Of a stretch of 64,000 nt of DNA, positions 36,311 to 47,715 are shown one piece after another. Below the pieces are notes generated by a model, which worked only from the letters and a program-made list of their open reading frames with translations, searched no databases and was not told where the DNA came from. Within the stretch, counting starts at the first letter, position 1. Each line of letters opens with the position of its first letter. The stretch spans positions 45,576,693 through 45,640,692 of the forward strand of contig RSEF01000003.1 in NCBI GenBank assembly GCA_003993805.1, written 5' to 3'. The stretch is from Himantopus leucocephalus (lineage: Eukaryota > Chordata > Aves > Charadriiformes > Recurvirostridae). The translations under genes and the position numbers were made by a program.

Positions 36311-36729
36311 GCTCCACCAGGAGCTCCTCAGGGCAACTGCCTGTTATAGATCAGAAAAGTGCTCATTGTGGTGGGGCCCTGGACTCTATGCTGTCTTCCA
36401 ATGTGGGTCATACATTGAAAAAAGTAGATGAAGCTGCTGTCACGGCTGTGTGTTCCTGGATCATAAATTCTTGACACATTTTTTTTTGCAGAAGGTTCAG
36501 AAGCCTGTTTAGCCTGTCAATCCACTGCTTTGTCAACAAGAGAAAGTTAAGCAATTTCTCTTTTGAGTGACTCTGCATTCATTTCCCAGCAAGAAAGGGA
36601 AAGGCTGAAATTCTTACATGCTAATGATGTGAAGTGTTGGGTTGGATGGGCAGATTTCTCATATTCAACTGTTTGTAAGGTATCAAGTACTGTTCTTTAG
36701 TGTTTGTTAACCTAATTGTCTCACCAGGT
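36311..36729. other. Unique non-coding sequence
   Basis: Nothing recognised in this 0.4 kb. Confidence 0.5.
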
Positions 36730-36941
36730 ATCATAGGATCATAGGATGGTTTGGGTTGAAAGGGACCTTAAAGATCACGGAGTTCCAACCCCCTGCCATG
36801 GGCAGGGACACCTCCCACTAGATTAGGTTGCTCAAAGCCCCATCCAGCCTGGTCTTGAACACTTCCACAGATGGGGCATCCACAACTTCCCTGGGCAACC
36901 TGTTCCAGTGTTTCACCACCCTCATGGTAAAGAATTTCTTC

Positions 36942-37394
36942 CTAGTATCTAAGTCTACCCTCTTTCAGTTTAAAACTGTTACCCCTCATCCTATTGGTAC
37001 ACTCCCTGACAAAGGGTCCCTCCCCATCTTTCCTGTAGGCCCCCTTTAGGTACTGGAAGGCTGCTATGAGGTCTCTGCAGAGCCTTGTCTTCTCCAGGCC
37101 GAACAACCCCAACTCTCTCAGCCTGTCCTTATAGGAGAGGTGCTCCAGTCCTCTGATCATCTTTGTGGTCCTCCTCTGGACCTGCTCCAACAGGTCCATG
37201 TCCTTCTTATGTTGGGGGCCCCAGAGCTGGGTGTAGTACTCCAGGTGGCATCTCATGAGAGCAGAGTAGAGGGCCAGAATCACCTCCCTCGACCTGCACA
37301 CTTCTTTTGATGCATTCCAGGATACAGTGGCTTTCTGTGCTGTGCGCGTGCATTGCCGGGTCAGTTTGAGCTTCTGATCCATCAATACCCCCAA
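36942..37394 (-). pseudogene. CR1 ORF2 C-terminal region
   Basis: This 150-codon minus-strand frame begins with GVLMDQKLKLTRQC and continues through ALYSALMRCHLEYYTQLWGP, LEQVQRRTTKMIRGLEH, and SYKDRLRELGLFGLEK, all hallmark segments of the region downstream of the RT domain in avian CR1 ORF2. It ends early after KEGRLRY. A one-base frameshift near 36945 moves the remaining tail (DTRKKFFTMRV and [10 protein letters not shown]) into another frame. No catalytic residues are present in this part. It is a decayed LINE coding remnant, not a host gene. The methionine-initiated start is artificial, because the frame would continue from the RT domain hidden in the gap. Confidence 0.9.
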
Positions 37395-37425
37395 GTCCTT
37401 CTCCTCAGGGCTGCTCTCAATCCAT

Positions 37426-37525
37426 NNNNNNNNNNNNNNNNNNNNNNNNNNNNNNNNNNNNNNNNNNNNNNNNNNNNNNNNNNNNNNNNNNNNNNNNNNN
37501 NNNNNNNNNNNNNNNNNNNNNNNNN
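37426..37525. other. Assembly gap, 100 N
   Basis: Exactly 100 unknown bases inside the CR1 copy. The round size indicates a placeholder. The flanking CR1 coding pieces show that RT-domain sequence is missing here. Confidence 0.98.
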
Positions 37526-37940
37526 CTTCTCAAATATGACGGCTAGTGGCTTAGCAACTTCATCCGCCGGTTCCTCAGAACGCTTGGATGCATTTCATCA
37601 GGTCCCATGGGCTTGTGCACTGTCAGGTTCCTCAGATGGTCTCAAACGTGATCTCCTACAGTGGGTGGTACCTCATTCTCCCAGTTCCTGCCTTTGCCCT
37701 CTGCGACTTGGGCGGTGTGATTAGAGCCCTTGGTGGTGAAGACTGAAGCAAAAAAGTAATTGAGTATCTCTGCCTTCTCCATATCCTGGGTGACCACGTC
37801 TCCTGTTTCCTTCTGGAGAGGACCCACATTTTCCCTAGTCTCCCTTTTATCACTGACGTACCTGTAGAAACTTTTCTTGTTGCCCTTGAGATCCCTGGCC
37901 AGATTTAATTCTATCTGGGCTTCAGCTTTCCTAACCTGTG
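37526..37940 (-). pseudogene. CR1 ORF2 linker and RT start region
   Basis: Read on the minus strand from about 37940, the frames give [57 protein letters not shown], then, after an in-frame stop near 37640, MGPDEMHPSVLR and a VIFEK-type ending at the gap. These are the segments that precede and enter the reverse-transcriptase domain of avian CR1 ORF2. At least one stop and a frameshift are present, so the copy is dead. Together with the piece left of the gap it shows that a single CR1 insertion spans the Ns. Confidence 0.85.
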
Positions 37941-38700
37941 TAACCTATGTAAGTCATACATCAAAGACAGATGCTTCTGCTGTACACATGCGGTACTGCT
38001 AATTTCTCTCCAATGCTAGGAAATTTTTGGAAAACACTACTTAGTAATTTGATGAGGACACAATTACCTCCCCCTGCTTTCCATGTAATACTTCTTGCAA
38101 ACTTTTTCTAGGAAAACATGAAAGGAAGAACATACTTTTCTAGAGCACCATATAATACATCTTTTAACTGAACATAATCTGGACAACAGTGAAGCACAGG
38201 AGTTCAGTCAACATGTTTTATTTGTAAAGGGTTCACATGTGGTAGTATCAAATGTCCTAGTTATTTAGTTGCGGCAAGTTTTAAATGTGGTGCCATGGGG
38301 TTCCAGGGACTGCATGGGACCAGGTGAACTTGTAAGAACAATACTTCGTCCTGGTAACATCCCTCTTGCAAAATACAAATAAGTAAAATGACTTTGACCA
38401 GGTATTCTTCAGTACCCAGCACTCTTGAGCGTGAAGCCTTTTTCAAAACACTACAACACTTTGAAAAGCAGCTTTGCCAAGGCAGCATTTCAGGCTCCCG
38501 TCTTGATTGTCTGTTAATAATTTCCATATAAAGCATGTGCAGTTTACAAGAAAAGAACCCAAGCAGCCTGTTTTTTTTCTATCTGCCAGCCTTGCAAAAG
38601 TAACCCCAACTTTCTCCTTTCCCGGTACTGTCACCAGCAATAAAGGCTCTGCAGGCCACATGGCTACTCGATATTAATAAATCAAGCAGTGCTGGGGAAT
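37941..38700. other. Unique AT-rich non-coding sequence
   Basis: No gene recognised. Low CpG and even composition are compatible with conserved non-coding sequence, but that cannot be judged without alignment. Confidence 0.45.
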
Positions 38701-38840
38701 GATGCCAGGCCCTGGCACTCGCATGTCTGCGCTGTTAATTGTTCGAACGGTCCCTGGCATGGCCGAGCCCAGTGCCAGCTAACGCTCTCCCAAACAATTC
38801 CTGGCACGGCGCTGGAGCCAGCGCCGGCCAGCGCCGGTTC
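38701..38840. promoter_or_regulatory. TGGCA-rich, GC-rich motif cluster
   Basis: CCTGGCA occurs at about 38711, 38753 and 38800, spaced about 42-47 bp apart, and an inverted TGCCA lies at about 38773. Next to the last copy is a 9-bp inverted repeat (CGGCGCTGG, 38807-38815, with CCAGCGCCG, 38818-38826) and a tandem 10-mer CCAGCGCCGG (38818-38827 and 38828-38837). TGGCA is the half-site of nuclear factor I, first described in chicken as the TGGCA-binding protein. A regulatory role is inferred from motif density only. Confidence 0.35.
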
Positions 38841-39366
38841 CCAGGAGGTGGGTTGGATGTGGCCCTGCTGTTCTGGAGACGAGGAGAGTTCAATAGCATG
38901 GAGGTGGGCTTTTCTGTGCCAGTTGGCCTTGGGGCCACCGCACAGTCCTGGACGCATTTAGCTTATTAGTACGGATGTAGCCATTATGCCTTCAGGAACA
39001 CCCCTGCAATTCTGAGGCTCATTTAAAGAAAAAAACCCCACACAACAAAAAACACACAAACAACAAAAACCCACATGTGATTTAATGTCAATAGTATTTT
39101 ACCCTTGTTAAAATTGACTGCAGTCAGAAAAGCATGTATGCAAACATGGCAACTCTATACAACGCATCTCCCCGTGGGTCTTCTGAGTTACATCTCTTTG
39201 CTTTGTTCATTAAAATGAATGTTTATTACACTTTGGTTCTGTTAACAATGCATAGACATTACATCATATCCTAAGTCACTATGAAAGGATTCCACTGTTT
39301 AAAGGCTTAAAGGGGTACATACAGGCTCAGTTACACTTGTTGGGGTGAAAAAGAGGGGATATTAAT
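38841..39366. other. Unique sequence with A-rich tract
   Basis: Holds an A/C-rich low-complexity tract (about 39025-39072). Otherwise AT-rich with nothing recognised. Confidence 0.5.
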
Positions 39367-39560
39367 TATAGAAACACTTTACACTTGCATAGGAGGTTTC
39401 ACCCAAGAATCTTGAAGCATTTCTCAAAGGAAGATAAATATTAGCTATCTTCACAGAGAGGCTGGGAACGGACATACAAAGCGACTAAGTGACTTGGCGA
39501 AGGAACCCATAGCATACCAGAAGTCAACAGCAAGGCTCAAGGCTTCCCCTGGCCTCTCTG
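39367..39560 (-). repeat. MIR-like ancient SINE, antisense
   Basis: The plus-strand text ACAGAGAGGCTGGGAAC, then GCGACTAAGTGACTTGGC, then a GTCAACAGCAAGGCT-type string follows, in order, the antisense core of MIR-type amniote SINEs (CAGAGAGGTTAAGTGACTT, then a CACACAGC-type block). The preceding CACTTTACAC and ATTAGCTATCTTCA parts match the 3' end of such elements. Decay is strong, as expected for an old mobile element in a bird. Confidence 0.55.
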
Positions 39561-40382
39561 CTGATGGCCTCACAGTGATGCGACAGCTCTTGCAGAAGCA
39601 GCTAAGAATGGATGAACCTGTTGGAATAAAACAAGAACAAAACTTTTGCCTCAGGCTTGAGCAGAACAGAAACTTTTTTCGAGATTTAAAAACCATTATT
39701 AAACTTTTTTTTTCTTTTTATAAAATTTTCTCACGCTTCTGCACTTCCTGATTTAGGGTTGGACAGGAACCAGAAAATAAATACTGAAATACCATGAGAA
39801 AGGTTATTCTTGTGGTATTTTCACCCAGACTGAAAGTGTGGCGCGCTCATGAGAAAGCATGCCCTAGTAAAATTTCCACAGCCGAAGTTCACATCAATTC
39901 AAGCCAGTACCAGACAGTCTGTGAACTTCTGACTCCCTGTAGGTTCCTACATGCTTTTATATTTAAGAGAAAAAGAGACAGAGATCTCAACATTGTCAGC
40001 ACTGGATCTGGGCTAATCTCCTGGGAGGGGGCAATGCCTCTGGGCAGGTGCAGCGCAGGAGTAGTGCTCTCAGTCGCATGGTACAGCTGAAACCCCACCG
40101 ACCTCCCCTGCCTGCTCCCTGTACCTCCCTGTGGGGCAGAGGGTGAGTGTTTGGGGGTGTTTTCAGTCCATCATTCCTCGTGACGCCTGGAAAGAGCCAT
40201 GCTAATAACATCACCAAAAGAGCCAGCCGGGGGGAGGAGGCTTTGGGAGGACAAAGGGCCCTGGGAATCTGGCATCATTTTTAATATACTTGGTACCAGG
40301 CCTTGGAAAATGTTTATATAGCAGAATAATACAGGTGCAATGGCTATGCTTTCCTCTAACTGTTACTATCCTCTCACACTGT
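39561..40382. other. Unique non-coding sequence
   Basis: Nothing recognised in this 0.8 kb. Confidence 0.5.
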
Positions 40383-40411
40383 GTTTATTGTTTGGAGTTT
40401 ATTTGTTTGGA
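40383..40411 (+). repeat. Tandem 14/15-bp repeat containing forkhead-type motifs
   Basis: GTTTATTGTTTGGA (40383-40396) is followed directly by GTTTATTTGTTTGGA (40397-40411), differing by one inserted T. Each copy contains TTTATT and TTGTTTG strings that resemble forkhead (FOX) binding cores. Two near-exact adjacent copies could be a small tandem duplication or a paired site. Confidence 0.5.
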
Positions 40412-41042
40412 GCTTGTAGCATTGATTTGACTCCGCTTGCACGGAAATTGCTACCTTGACTTTGTCTAGTGCTGATTCCACTAAAAATGGCCCTTCAGAT
40501 GTTTAAAGATCCCCCGGCACCCCAAAACTAAAAACCCCAACTCTGTAGAGTGACTAGCTGATCTCCTGTGAACACGTTTATCTTTTTTCTTCCAAAAATA
40601 CTTGGACGGGGAATTGGAGTGACAGTGGGCACAGCCAGCTGCGTCAGTGCAGAAGACTGGAGGGTGCGAGCAGAGGGTGGCTTGCTGTGGTGCTGCACAT
40701 ACGTGCCAGCGTTCCTGCTCCCACATAAGCTGGACTTTCCCCTTAGCCTTCCCAAGTGCCCCAGGGCAGACGGGTTTCACGCTGCTGAATTTAACTGTGT
40801 TGCAAAATATTAACACCAAGCACCAAAGCTTGCCATCTCCAGGCCTGGGTTTCTGCTTCCTTTGCTGTTAAAAGAGGCTGTCATCATGCTTAAGAGCATG
40901 ACAGACACCTAGACCCCAGGAAGCCTGACCTCCAGAGTGGAGTTGTGTCCCTGAAATATAAACCAGGGGAAATCAGTGTTTGAGCATGTTCTTTAAATTC
41001 GCTCCACTAGTCCATGCCCAGAAATGGGCGCTCGTGGATGGA
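40412..41042. other. Unique non-coding sequence
   Basis: Nothing recognised. Confidence 0.5.
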
Positions 41043-41106
41043 TCACAGAATCACAGAATGGTCAGGGTTGGAAAGGACCTCTGGAGATCATCTAGTCCAA
41101 CCCTCC
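41043..41106 (-). mobile_element. CR1 3'-end fragment, antisense
   Basis: Only about 64 bp. It shows terminal TCACAGAA octamer repeats, GGTTGGAAAGGACCTCTGG, and ATCATCTAGTCCAACC, the conserved CR1 3' tail in reverse orientation. It stops abruptly at about 41106, an extreme 5' truncation that is usual for the family. Confidence 0.9.
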
Positions 41107-42826
41107 TGTGTGTGCACATGGCCAAGAGGGCTGATTTTGGATGGGTGAATCTTTTTGGACACGAGTTGTCTCTACACAAGCTCTGTAAGGAGACTACCTG
41201 GTGGGCTCAGGTTAGATTTCTGTCTTACATAGCTGTGACCCGACAGGGGCATTTGTGTCCCTTGAGGGGGAATGTGGCAAGAGGCAGGGATAAAACTCAG
41301 CCTGCTGATTCCATTTCCATCCCCTAAGCCAGAGAAATGGAGCTGGGGAGCAATCTGAACCCTGTGGCAAAGCCAACATCAGCTAAGAACAAAGAAGAGA
41401 GAAGTTCATGGGGAAGTGAGACAGTAACAAAGAAGCAAGCCTGCTTGGCAGAGCAGGCATTATTCAGGCTGGGAACTTCAAGGGTCAGAGTTTTTTTCAA
41501 AGTCGGATTAATAAATGCACCCACTAGCGTCCCTCAGTGACTGGGGTCCTCTTCCGTGCCTCTCTTGCCCTGATGTTAGTGTTTATTTAATCCAATTAGG
41601 CTGTCCCATGACAAATTCCTTGCCAGCCTGGTAGAGGTGTTCGGGAGGCCAGGAGACAACCCTCCCCACTTCTGGAGGGCAGTGCCTTGATCCCCATGCC
41701 CTCCCAGTGCAGGAAATGGAGCTGCTCCTGACATAAGCTACTGCTCAGCAGGGAAACACGGCCTCTTAACATTAATTATCGTGTACCAGACTGTTCTTAA
41801 ATAAAACATCCGCTGGCAGGAGCAGCCCTTTTAAATCAACAGAAAGGGTTTCTAAAGGCAAGATTTGCAGCTCAGCCTGAATAGCCAAGGAAAGGAGAAA
41901 TGTGGGAGAAGAGTCTTCCTTGCTCTTCTGTCTGATCGTCAGTTCAGCCACGTGGGCAAAACTGGTCTCTCTTCCCAGGCAAAGCAGGAGAGGGAATGGG
42001 CAACGAAGGGCATAACGCCAGCAGTGCTTGGCTGGAGTACAGGCAGGAATACCTTCACCTCTGGCTGGAATAGCTCAGCTATGCCAGGTGGATATTAGTC
42101 AGCAAGACTGTGTAAAGTAAGTGTCCATCTTGGGGGAAGAGTCTCAGAAGAGACAGTAGAAGTCAGCAGCATGTTAAAATGCCTCCAGGGCTGGTGTGGA
42201 TTGGAGAACTAACGTACCCGCACCGTGCAGATCACAAATGTCAACCTCTTACCGCCTGAGTAAAGTACATAGGCCTCAAAGATACATTCCCAACTTTTAT
42301 CCACTTCTCCTCTGCCCCTCTCTGGGTCACAGCCTCCCATCACAGCTCCATGGAGAGGGCCAGGTCCTTGGCCAGCTTGAACTGGTGTTGATTGATCTGC
42401 CACACTGATTCTGACCCTGGTCACCGGGCGCACAGTATGTGCGGGCAGGCACACAGCTCCCAGGTGCGGCAGCTCTGCCATCTCTCTCCCTTCTCCCTGG
42501 AAAAATAAAAATAAATCACAGCTCTGCTTTGCTCCCTTGTTTCATGGCCAGCTCTCATCAGTGGCCCTCTGGCGTCAATGAGAGAGTCGGCAGAAGAGAC
42601 GCTTCAATTTCCTGAAAGGTCAGATAACTGGGGACCCCCTTCTTCTCTAATGGACTGCAAGCCATGCTGTAGGAGCAGCAGGCTTTAAACTCTCCTTAAC
42701 TTTGCAGCTCAAGGAATTAGAAATTATGGCTATTTACTTTTATGAAAAGCAGCTCTTTTAAAAGAACGACTGAGGTCCTGGGAACCTGGGAAGGAGTTTC
42801 CAGGCACGCGGTAACGGTCCCTGCAA
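41107..42826. other. Unique non-coding sequence
   Basis: No gene recognised. The stretches 41575-41630 and 41755-41835 have the AT-rich, TAATTA-bearing look of conserved non-coding elements, but this is impression only. Confidence 0.45.
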
Positions 42827-42871
42827 AGCCCAGCAAGGCCAGCACAGCCCAGCAAGGCCAGCACAGCCCAG
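42827..42871. repeat. Tandem 19-bp repeat, 2.4 copies
   Basis: The unit AGCCCAGCAAGGCCAGCAC occurs at 42827-42845 and 42846-42864 without mismatch, then a 7-base partial copy to 42871. A small minisatellite in unique DNA. Confidence 0.95.
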
Positions 42872-43631
42872 GGCTGCACGGGGTTGATGAAATGGGACAG
42901 GGGAGAGCTTGCAAGGGAAGAGGGAGGAGGGGAAGAGAAAACTGGCATTTTAGATCACTGAGACCTGACCTGTTTTTAAAACTGTTCTTGTTCTGCGTTG
43001 ACAATTTCCATGACTGTTTTGTCCCAGAGCTCAAAGGAAACCTCATGCTGCTCTCCTTTGCTGATGGAAAACAGGAATGAATATTTAACTGGCAATGATG
43101 ACAAATGAAGATTTCACATTAGAGAGGGGTCCCTGGGAGAATCCCATCTTCATGGAAGTGACTCGCCTCCTCATCCTGCTGCGTTACTCTCTCAGTGCAC
43201 CACCATCAGAGGAGAGGATACGACAAAGTCTGAGCAAACTTACGTGCCTGAAAGAGCAGGGTTTCTTCACTCTTGAGCAAGCACATGAACGCAATGGCAA
43301 CGGGTTGTTTGCATGCCTGAATGTAGGATAGCTGACCAGCAAGGAGCTTCATCTCCTCTCCACCACGCTATAAATTCTGGCGCCACCGCGGTAGGCAGGG
43401 AGGGGTGTATGGGAAAAGGTTGGGCTGGCAGAGGGAAAATTAGGGAGTGGGAGCAGGGTTGTCTCTGCTTTCACTTTAGATATCTTAATTGAGGAAATAC
43501 CAAACTCAATTCACTGACACGTCCTCAAGAGGGAGGGCACCAGTGAGTGGAAAATATTTGAGAAAATGCAGTTTGACTTCCTGGAGGATAAAAAAGAAAG
43601 CAAGTTTGGTCATTTGATCAGTAGATCAATT
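42872..43631. other. Unique non-coding sequence
   Basis: Nothing recognised. Confidence 0.5.
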
Positions 43632-43663
43632 TATCTATCTATCTATCTATCTGTCTATCTATC
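43632..43663. repeat. TATC tetranucleotide microsatellite
   Basis: About eight TATC units, with one interrupting G (TGTC) at 43653. Length variation between individuals is likely for a tract of this kind. Confidence 0.95.
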
Positions 43664-46600
43664 CTGAAATAACAACTTACAATTTATTGTTTTGAAATAC
43701 AAAATGATACCAAAGAAGCTATGGCACTTGCACAAAGGAGTTTATTTTTTGGAATAGATGCATGCCACATCTACTTCTGCTTTCAATTATGTTTATACAG
43801 AAGCAGCAATTTTAATAGCTGTATTTTAGTAAACTGAAGCAGAGCTGGATTTGTTTCTCTACACCTTGCACACATATCCAGACAACCCATAGGTATACAA
43901 ACACTACACTTTATATACACGAAAGTGATATTGACAAAATGAATTGCATTTACGATGCACCTTTGACCACCTCAGCTGCACTCTGCCTGCTAATCCATTC
44001 CTAATGGGACTGCTTCTAGCAATCAAAAAGTCTGATCATTATCAAACAGCTACCATTATTTTTTGCAAATCAACCTGTCAGAATAGATGCTTCTGTCCTT
44101 CTTTCCACGTATAGAACTTTTTCATTCTGAACTGTAGGATGCATGAAAATAATTCCCGAGTTAGCCATAGGGTTAAGGTTTGAAACCACCGAAACCTTTA
44201 AGTAATAGAACCATTCCTATTTCAATGTTTTAGGTCAAGGGAATTTTTAAACTGTATTTTCAGGTGTTCTGCATATGCTAGAAAATTAACAGAAAAATAA
44301 TCATGTGAGGATGCCTTGGAAAGTTTGCTTTTATTTGAAATCAACATATTGTAGTAATTTTTTTTTCCTCCTGTTTATGAAGCTAGACAAGTTAAATACC
44401 ACAAATGAAATTTTCTAGAGCTCAGGAAGACCCATTAAAACATTTTAAAATGATATAAAATTAACTTTGTGAATAAAACATGGTTTGAAAAGTTGTTTTC
44501 TCAAAACTGCTTCATGCTTCTTTGTATACAGCTATCATCGAGGGTCTGCAAATGACCTAAATTCTCATTTTGTCTGTGTTCATCATTAGAAAATCACCCC
44601 AGCTAAGCAACTGCTTTTTTTATCCTTCCCATATGTGGTCATTTCGTTCTGTCTCTGAGTACTTGAGAAATGAAAACTTGTGGCCTTCATTAAAATTTAA
44701 GGAATGTCCTCCATAGCTTTAGAGGAAACTGGTTTGGAAAAAGTTCAAATGTGGTTGTTTGGAGTGCAGATTTCAGCGCGGGTCAGAGGTGAGTTTTGAT
44801 TAGCCACCATAGCACTAAACTGTGGTTGGCTCCATCATTTCCTTGGTGTCATGTCCTGGGACCTCACTTTAGGACAGCAGCTGCTTTCTGGATTGTCCTC
44901 ACTTTTGGCTGGTGTCATCTTGTTTGCCAGGAGAAACTACCAGAGCGCTTGAGGTTCAAAAATAACACTTTGCGGTGCCATTTTTTTGCCACTTTTTGCA
45001 AGAGCACTGCATCCGAAAACGTATTTCCTCTACTTTTAGCTGAGCATCTTGCACATAAATTAGAAGGTGGATTAATTTATCAGCAGTTGTGATTAACGAC
45101 ACCGGTAATATGAGCCCTAAGTGTTCATAAATCATGGCTCAACTTCACTCCCTCCCACCCCGGCTGGTGCAGCTGCCATAAATATCATAATGTGCAATAA
45201 CAAAACATTAAAGCATTGGGATTCCTCTTACTTTCTCCTGGTTCTTGAGCCTTATAGGCTGTACTTGATTCGCTGGTTAAGCTATTTCACTGAGATACAT
45301 GGAGAGTTTGAGCTCTGTCATCCACCACAAAGGCTAAATGCCTCTTTCTTCCCTGCCTGAATTCTGCTAATGTTCCCTAATCGCATCGATCCAGGTGCTC
45401 TGGATTCCAGAAAAGCACCAAGTATTGCTGGCATTGTGGGGGGGAAATACATAAATACATAAATAAAGAATAATTGGCAACTTTGCAGCTCCTAAATTAA
45501 GAGAAAGCAAGAGAAGAAACTGAATACAGTAGGAAAAAACAGGAGGAAATGAGCAGAAAAATCTTGCACTGAATAACATTTTCCCTTTTAGTTTAAATGC
45601 GATTTTCTTTTTAGCCTCTTCTAAGGACTTCTTCTGGGTATATTTCTCTCCAATAGCCCTACTAGTGATGTTGTGTTTTTACCGTAATTTGTTAGTCAAG
45701 CATGAACCAGGATCTCTGTGGGTTCCCATTCCCAGCCTTTTTGAAGGCTAAATAGTTCCATTCTCTGCCCTCCTCTGCTGCCACAGGAGAAGAAAAGAAA
45801 AAATGTAGGAAATTTGGATCCGTCTAAGCCTGGCTTGGAAATCTTGCCTTGGGTGATGAAGCCGGACTGTGTCATTCCAGCTGACATTTGCATTTAGCGT
45901 TATGTTAAATGTGGAGTTAAATGCCAATATCTGGCATTTGTACACTGCAATTAGCAGTATCATTTGTTCTCATCTGAGCAGTCTAAAGGTTTTTTGTTTT
46001 GTTTTTGTGAATGACTTGTTGGGATGCATTTCCACTGCAAATTGTATAGAAAAAAATCTATTTTTGTAATGAACATGCTTTTTTTGGTTGTTGTTCTTCT
46101 GATAGCTGTGAGCTATAGTGTATAAAAGGCGGATGCTTCTACCAATGCTGTGAAGTTCCCTAAGGGCAACTCTGCTCGCTTATTTCTCCAAAAATGCTTG
46201 CAGTGTAGTTAGTAACTTCAGGTCTCACTTAGGCACTTGTAAATAAGAGCCAAAGTCTTGGTCTTGCTCTGAGCACAGAGCGGGCAGCCACGGGAAGTCA
46301 GGGGAGCTCTGGGTAGATGCTGTCTGCCTGCCTGGAGCTCACTGCAGGACCCAGTCCAAATTTGCCTCGGAGTCGCCAGCCTTGTGGTGGCTCATGGTGT
46401 TCAGCTGCTCAGAGCCTGAACTAGGGCAGAAATAAAGCACTGGGCATCGTGTTTCTTTGACCCTGCTCTGAAACGTCTGCTGTTGAGCCCCACGCAAAAG
46501 CCAAGTGCTGAAAAAACACCAAACTCTAGGCAGAAAATCATTCCTGAGGTTGTTTCAGCTCAGCAGGCTGGGGCAGTTTCAGAAAGTCTGCTCTGTGTTG

Positions 46601-47690
46601 TTTTTTCCACTCTTTCCATTTTGGGGCCTTGAGCATTGTACCTGTCTTAAAAGCTTTGTAGTTGTGAAATGTTTCGAGTCCTCCGGAGGGTGGATGCAGG
46701 CTAAGGTGCAACGGGTATTTTCGGAGGTGCAGGACATACCCCGGTGACTTGTAGACAGAGCTGCCTCTGAAGACACTGGGAGCATTTGCACATGAAGAAC
46801 GACAGCAGCCAGGACCAACGTGAAATAGCCACCGGAGGACTTTGAAAAAACTTTAAGTGGGAGACATGGAGGGCTGTTAACACTCAGGGCCAGATCCTGA
46901 CCCTCCCACTGGGCGGGCGTGCAGCCCAGCCGGAGCTGTGTCGCCTGGCGGGGCTCCATACCAAGGAACAATAATCGCGTCCAAGGATGGCTGGCCTGCC
47001 TGGGTGGCAGCGCGGGCGTCCCGGGCTCTGCAGACAGCGCACAGCAGAGAGGTCACCGAGGTTTCGAGGCTGTTGGCCACAGTGTGGGCACCGGCTGATG
47101 CACAGCTTCAAAGGAGATATGGGGGTGTCCGGTGGGGCACACGGAGGCAGAAAGGTCCTGCCTGCCCTGGCAGTGGCTCGAGTGGGTTTGGGACACAAGA
47201 TCTGAACATGAGGCAGCCTGATGCTGAGCTGGCCTGGGGCCATGCGGGGAGTGGGTCCATCCCTGGTCCATTCTGATGGCCTTGACAGTAGGGGCTGCTC
47301 ATCCATGCGTTCCACTGCTGACCTCCAAGAGAAGCAGGGGAGGCTTAGCCCATCCTAGGAGATCTGAAGCCCCTGGACCCTGCCTGTATGCCCCGCAGCC
47401 CCCCGTGAGCGTGCCCAATGGGACAGACCCCCCAGGACAACATTACAGCCCAGACTGCTGTATTCACCACTGGCTGCATCTTTAACCACCCGGCCCTCGC
47501 TGAAACACGCGGCCCCTTCCCCTCGCTCCCTTCTCCCCTCTGCACCTCGGCTGGGGGACTCACAGCTGAGACCCCCCAGCGTACCCCCCCAACAAGCGTT
47601 TCTCTTCCTCCTCTCCACTCATGCCCACCCCAGCTTCTCGCACACACACTCCCTTGCGTAAGAAACACAAACCTAAAATGCAATACATGA
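43664..47690. other. AT-rich unique sequence, then GC-richer sequence
   Basis: 43.66-44.77 kb is markedly AT-rich, nearly free of CpG and repeat-free, which is compatible with conserved non-coding sequence. From about 46.9 kb the DNA becomes GC-rich, and frames up to 143 codons on both strands overlap without domain signatures. No gene supported. Confidence 0.45.
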
Positions 47691-47715
47691 ATTAAGTTAA
47701 TTATCCAATTAATTG
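47691..47715. promoter_or_regulatory. Cluster of homeodomain-type AATTA motifs
   Basis: Three TTAA/AATTA-type cores fall within 25 bp (ATTAAG, TTAATTATCC, AATTAATTG). TAATTA is the common homeodomain core, and dense clusters occur in developmental enhancers. AT-rich chance occurrence is the alternative. Confidence 0.3.

Larger units (their letters stand above)
36730..37940 (-). mobile_element. CR1 retrotransposon, antisense, split by a 100-N gap
   Basis: The 3' terminus is at 36730, with two TCATAGGA octamer-type repeats, then a GGTTGAAAGGGACC block and a GTTCCAACCCCCTGCCATGG block typical of the CR1 3' UTR. Element sense runs leftward. Two ORF2 pieces flank the Ns at 37426-37525: the C-terminal piece on the left and the region just before and into the RT domain on the right. 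The copy probably extended across the gap and is the longest CR1 in the window. The exact 100-N gap is a placeholder. The CR1 ORF2 layout implies roughly 0.7-0.8 kb of RT sequence is missing. The right boundary near 37940 is where the coding match stops. Confidence 0.93.

Noticed and set aside
41275..41345. Possible antisense MIR head (GGGATAAAACTCAG)
   Set aside because: Too short and diverged to distinguish from chance.
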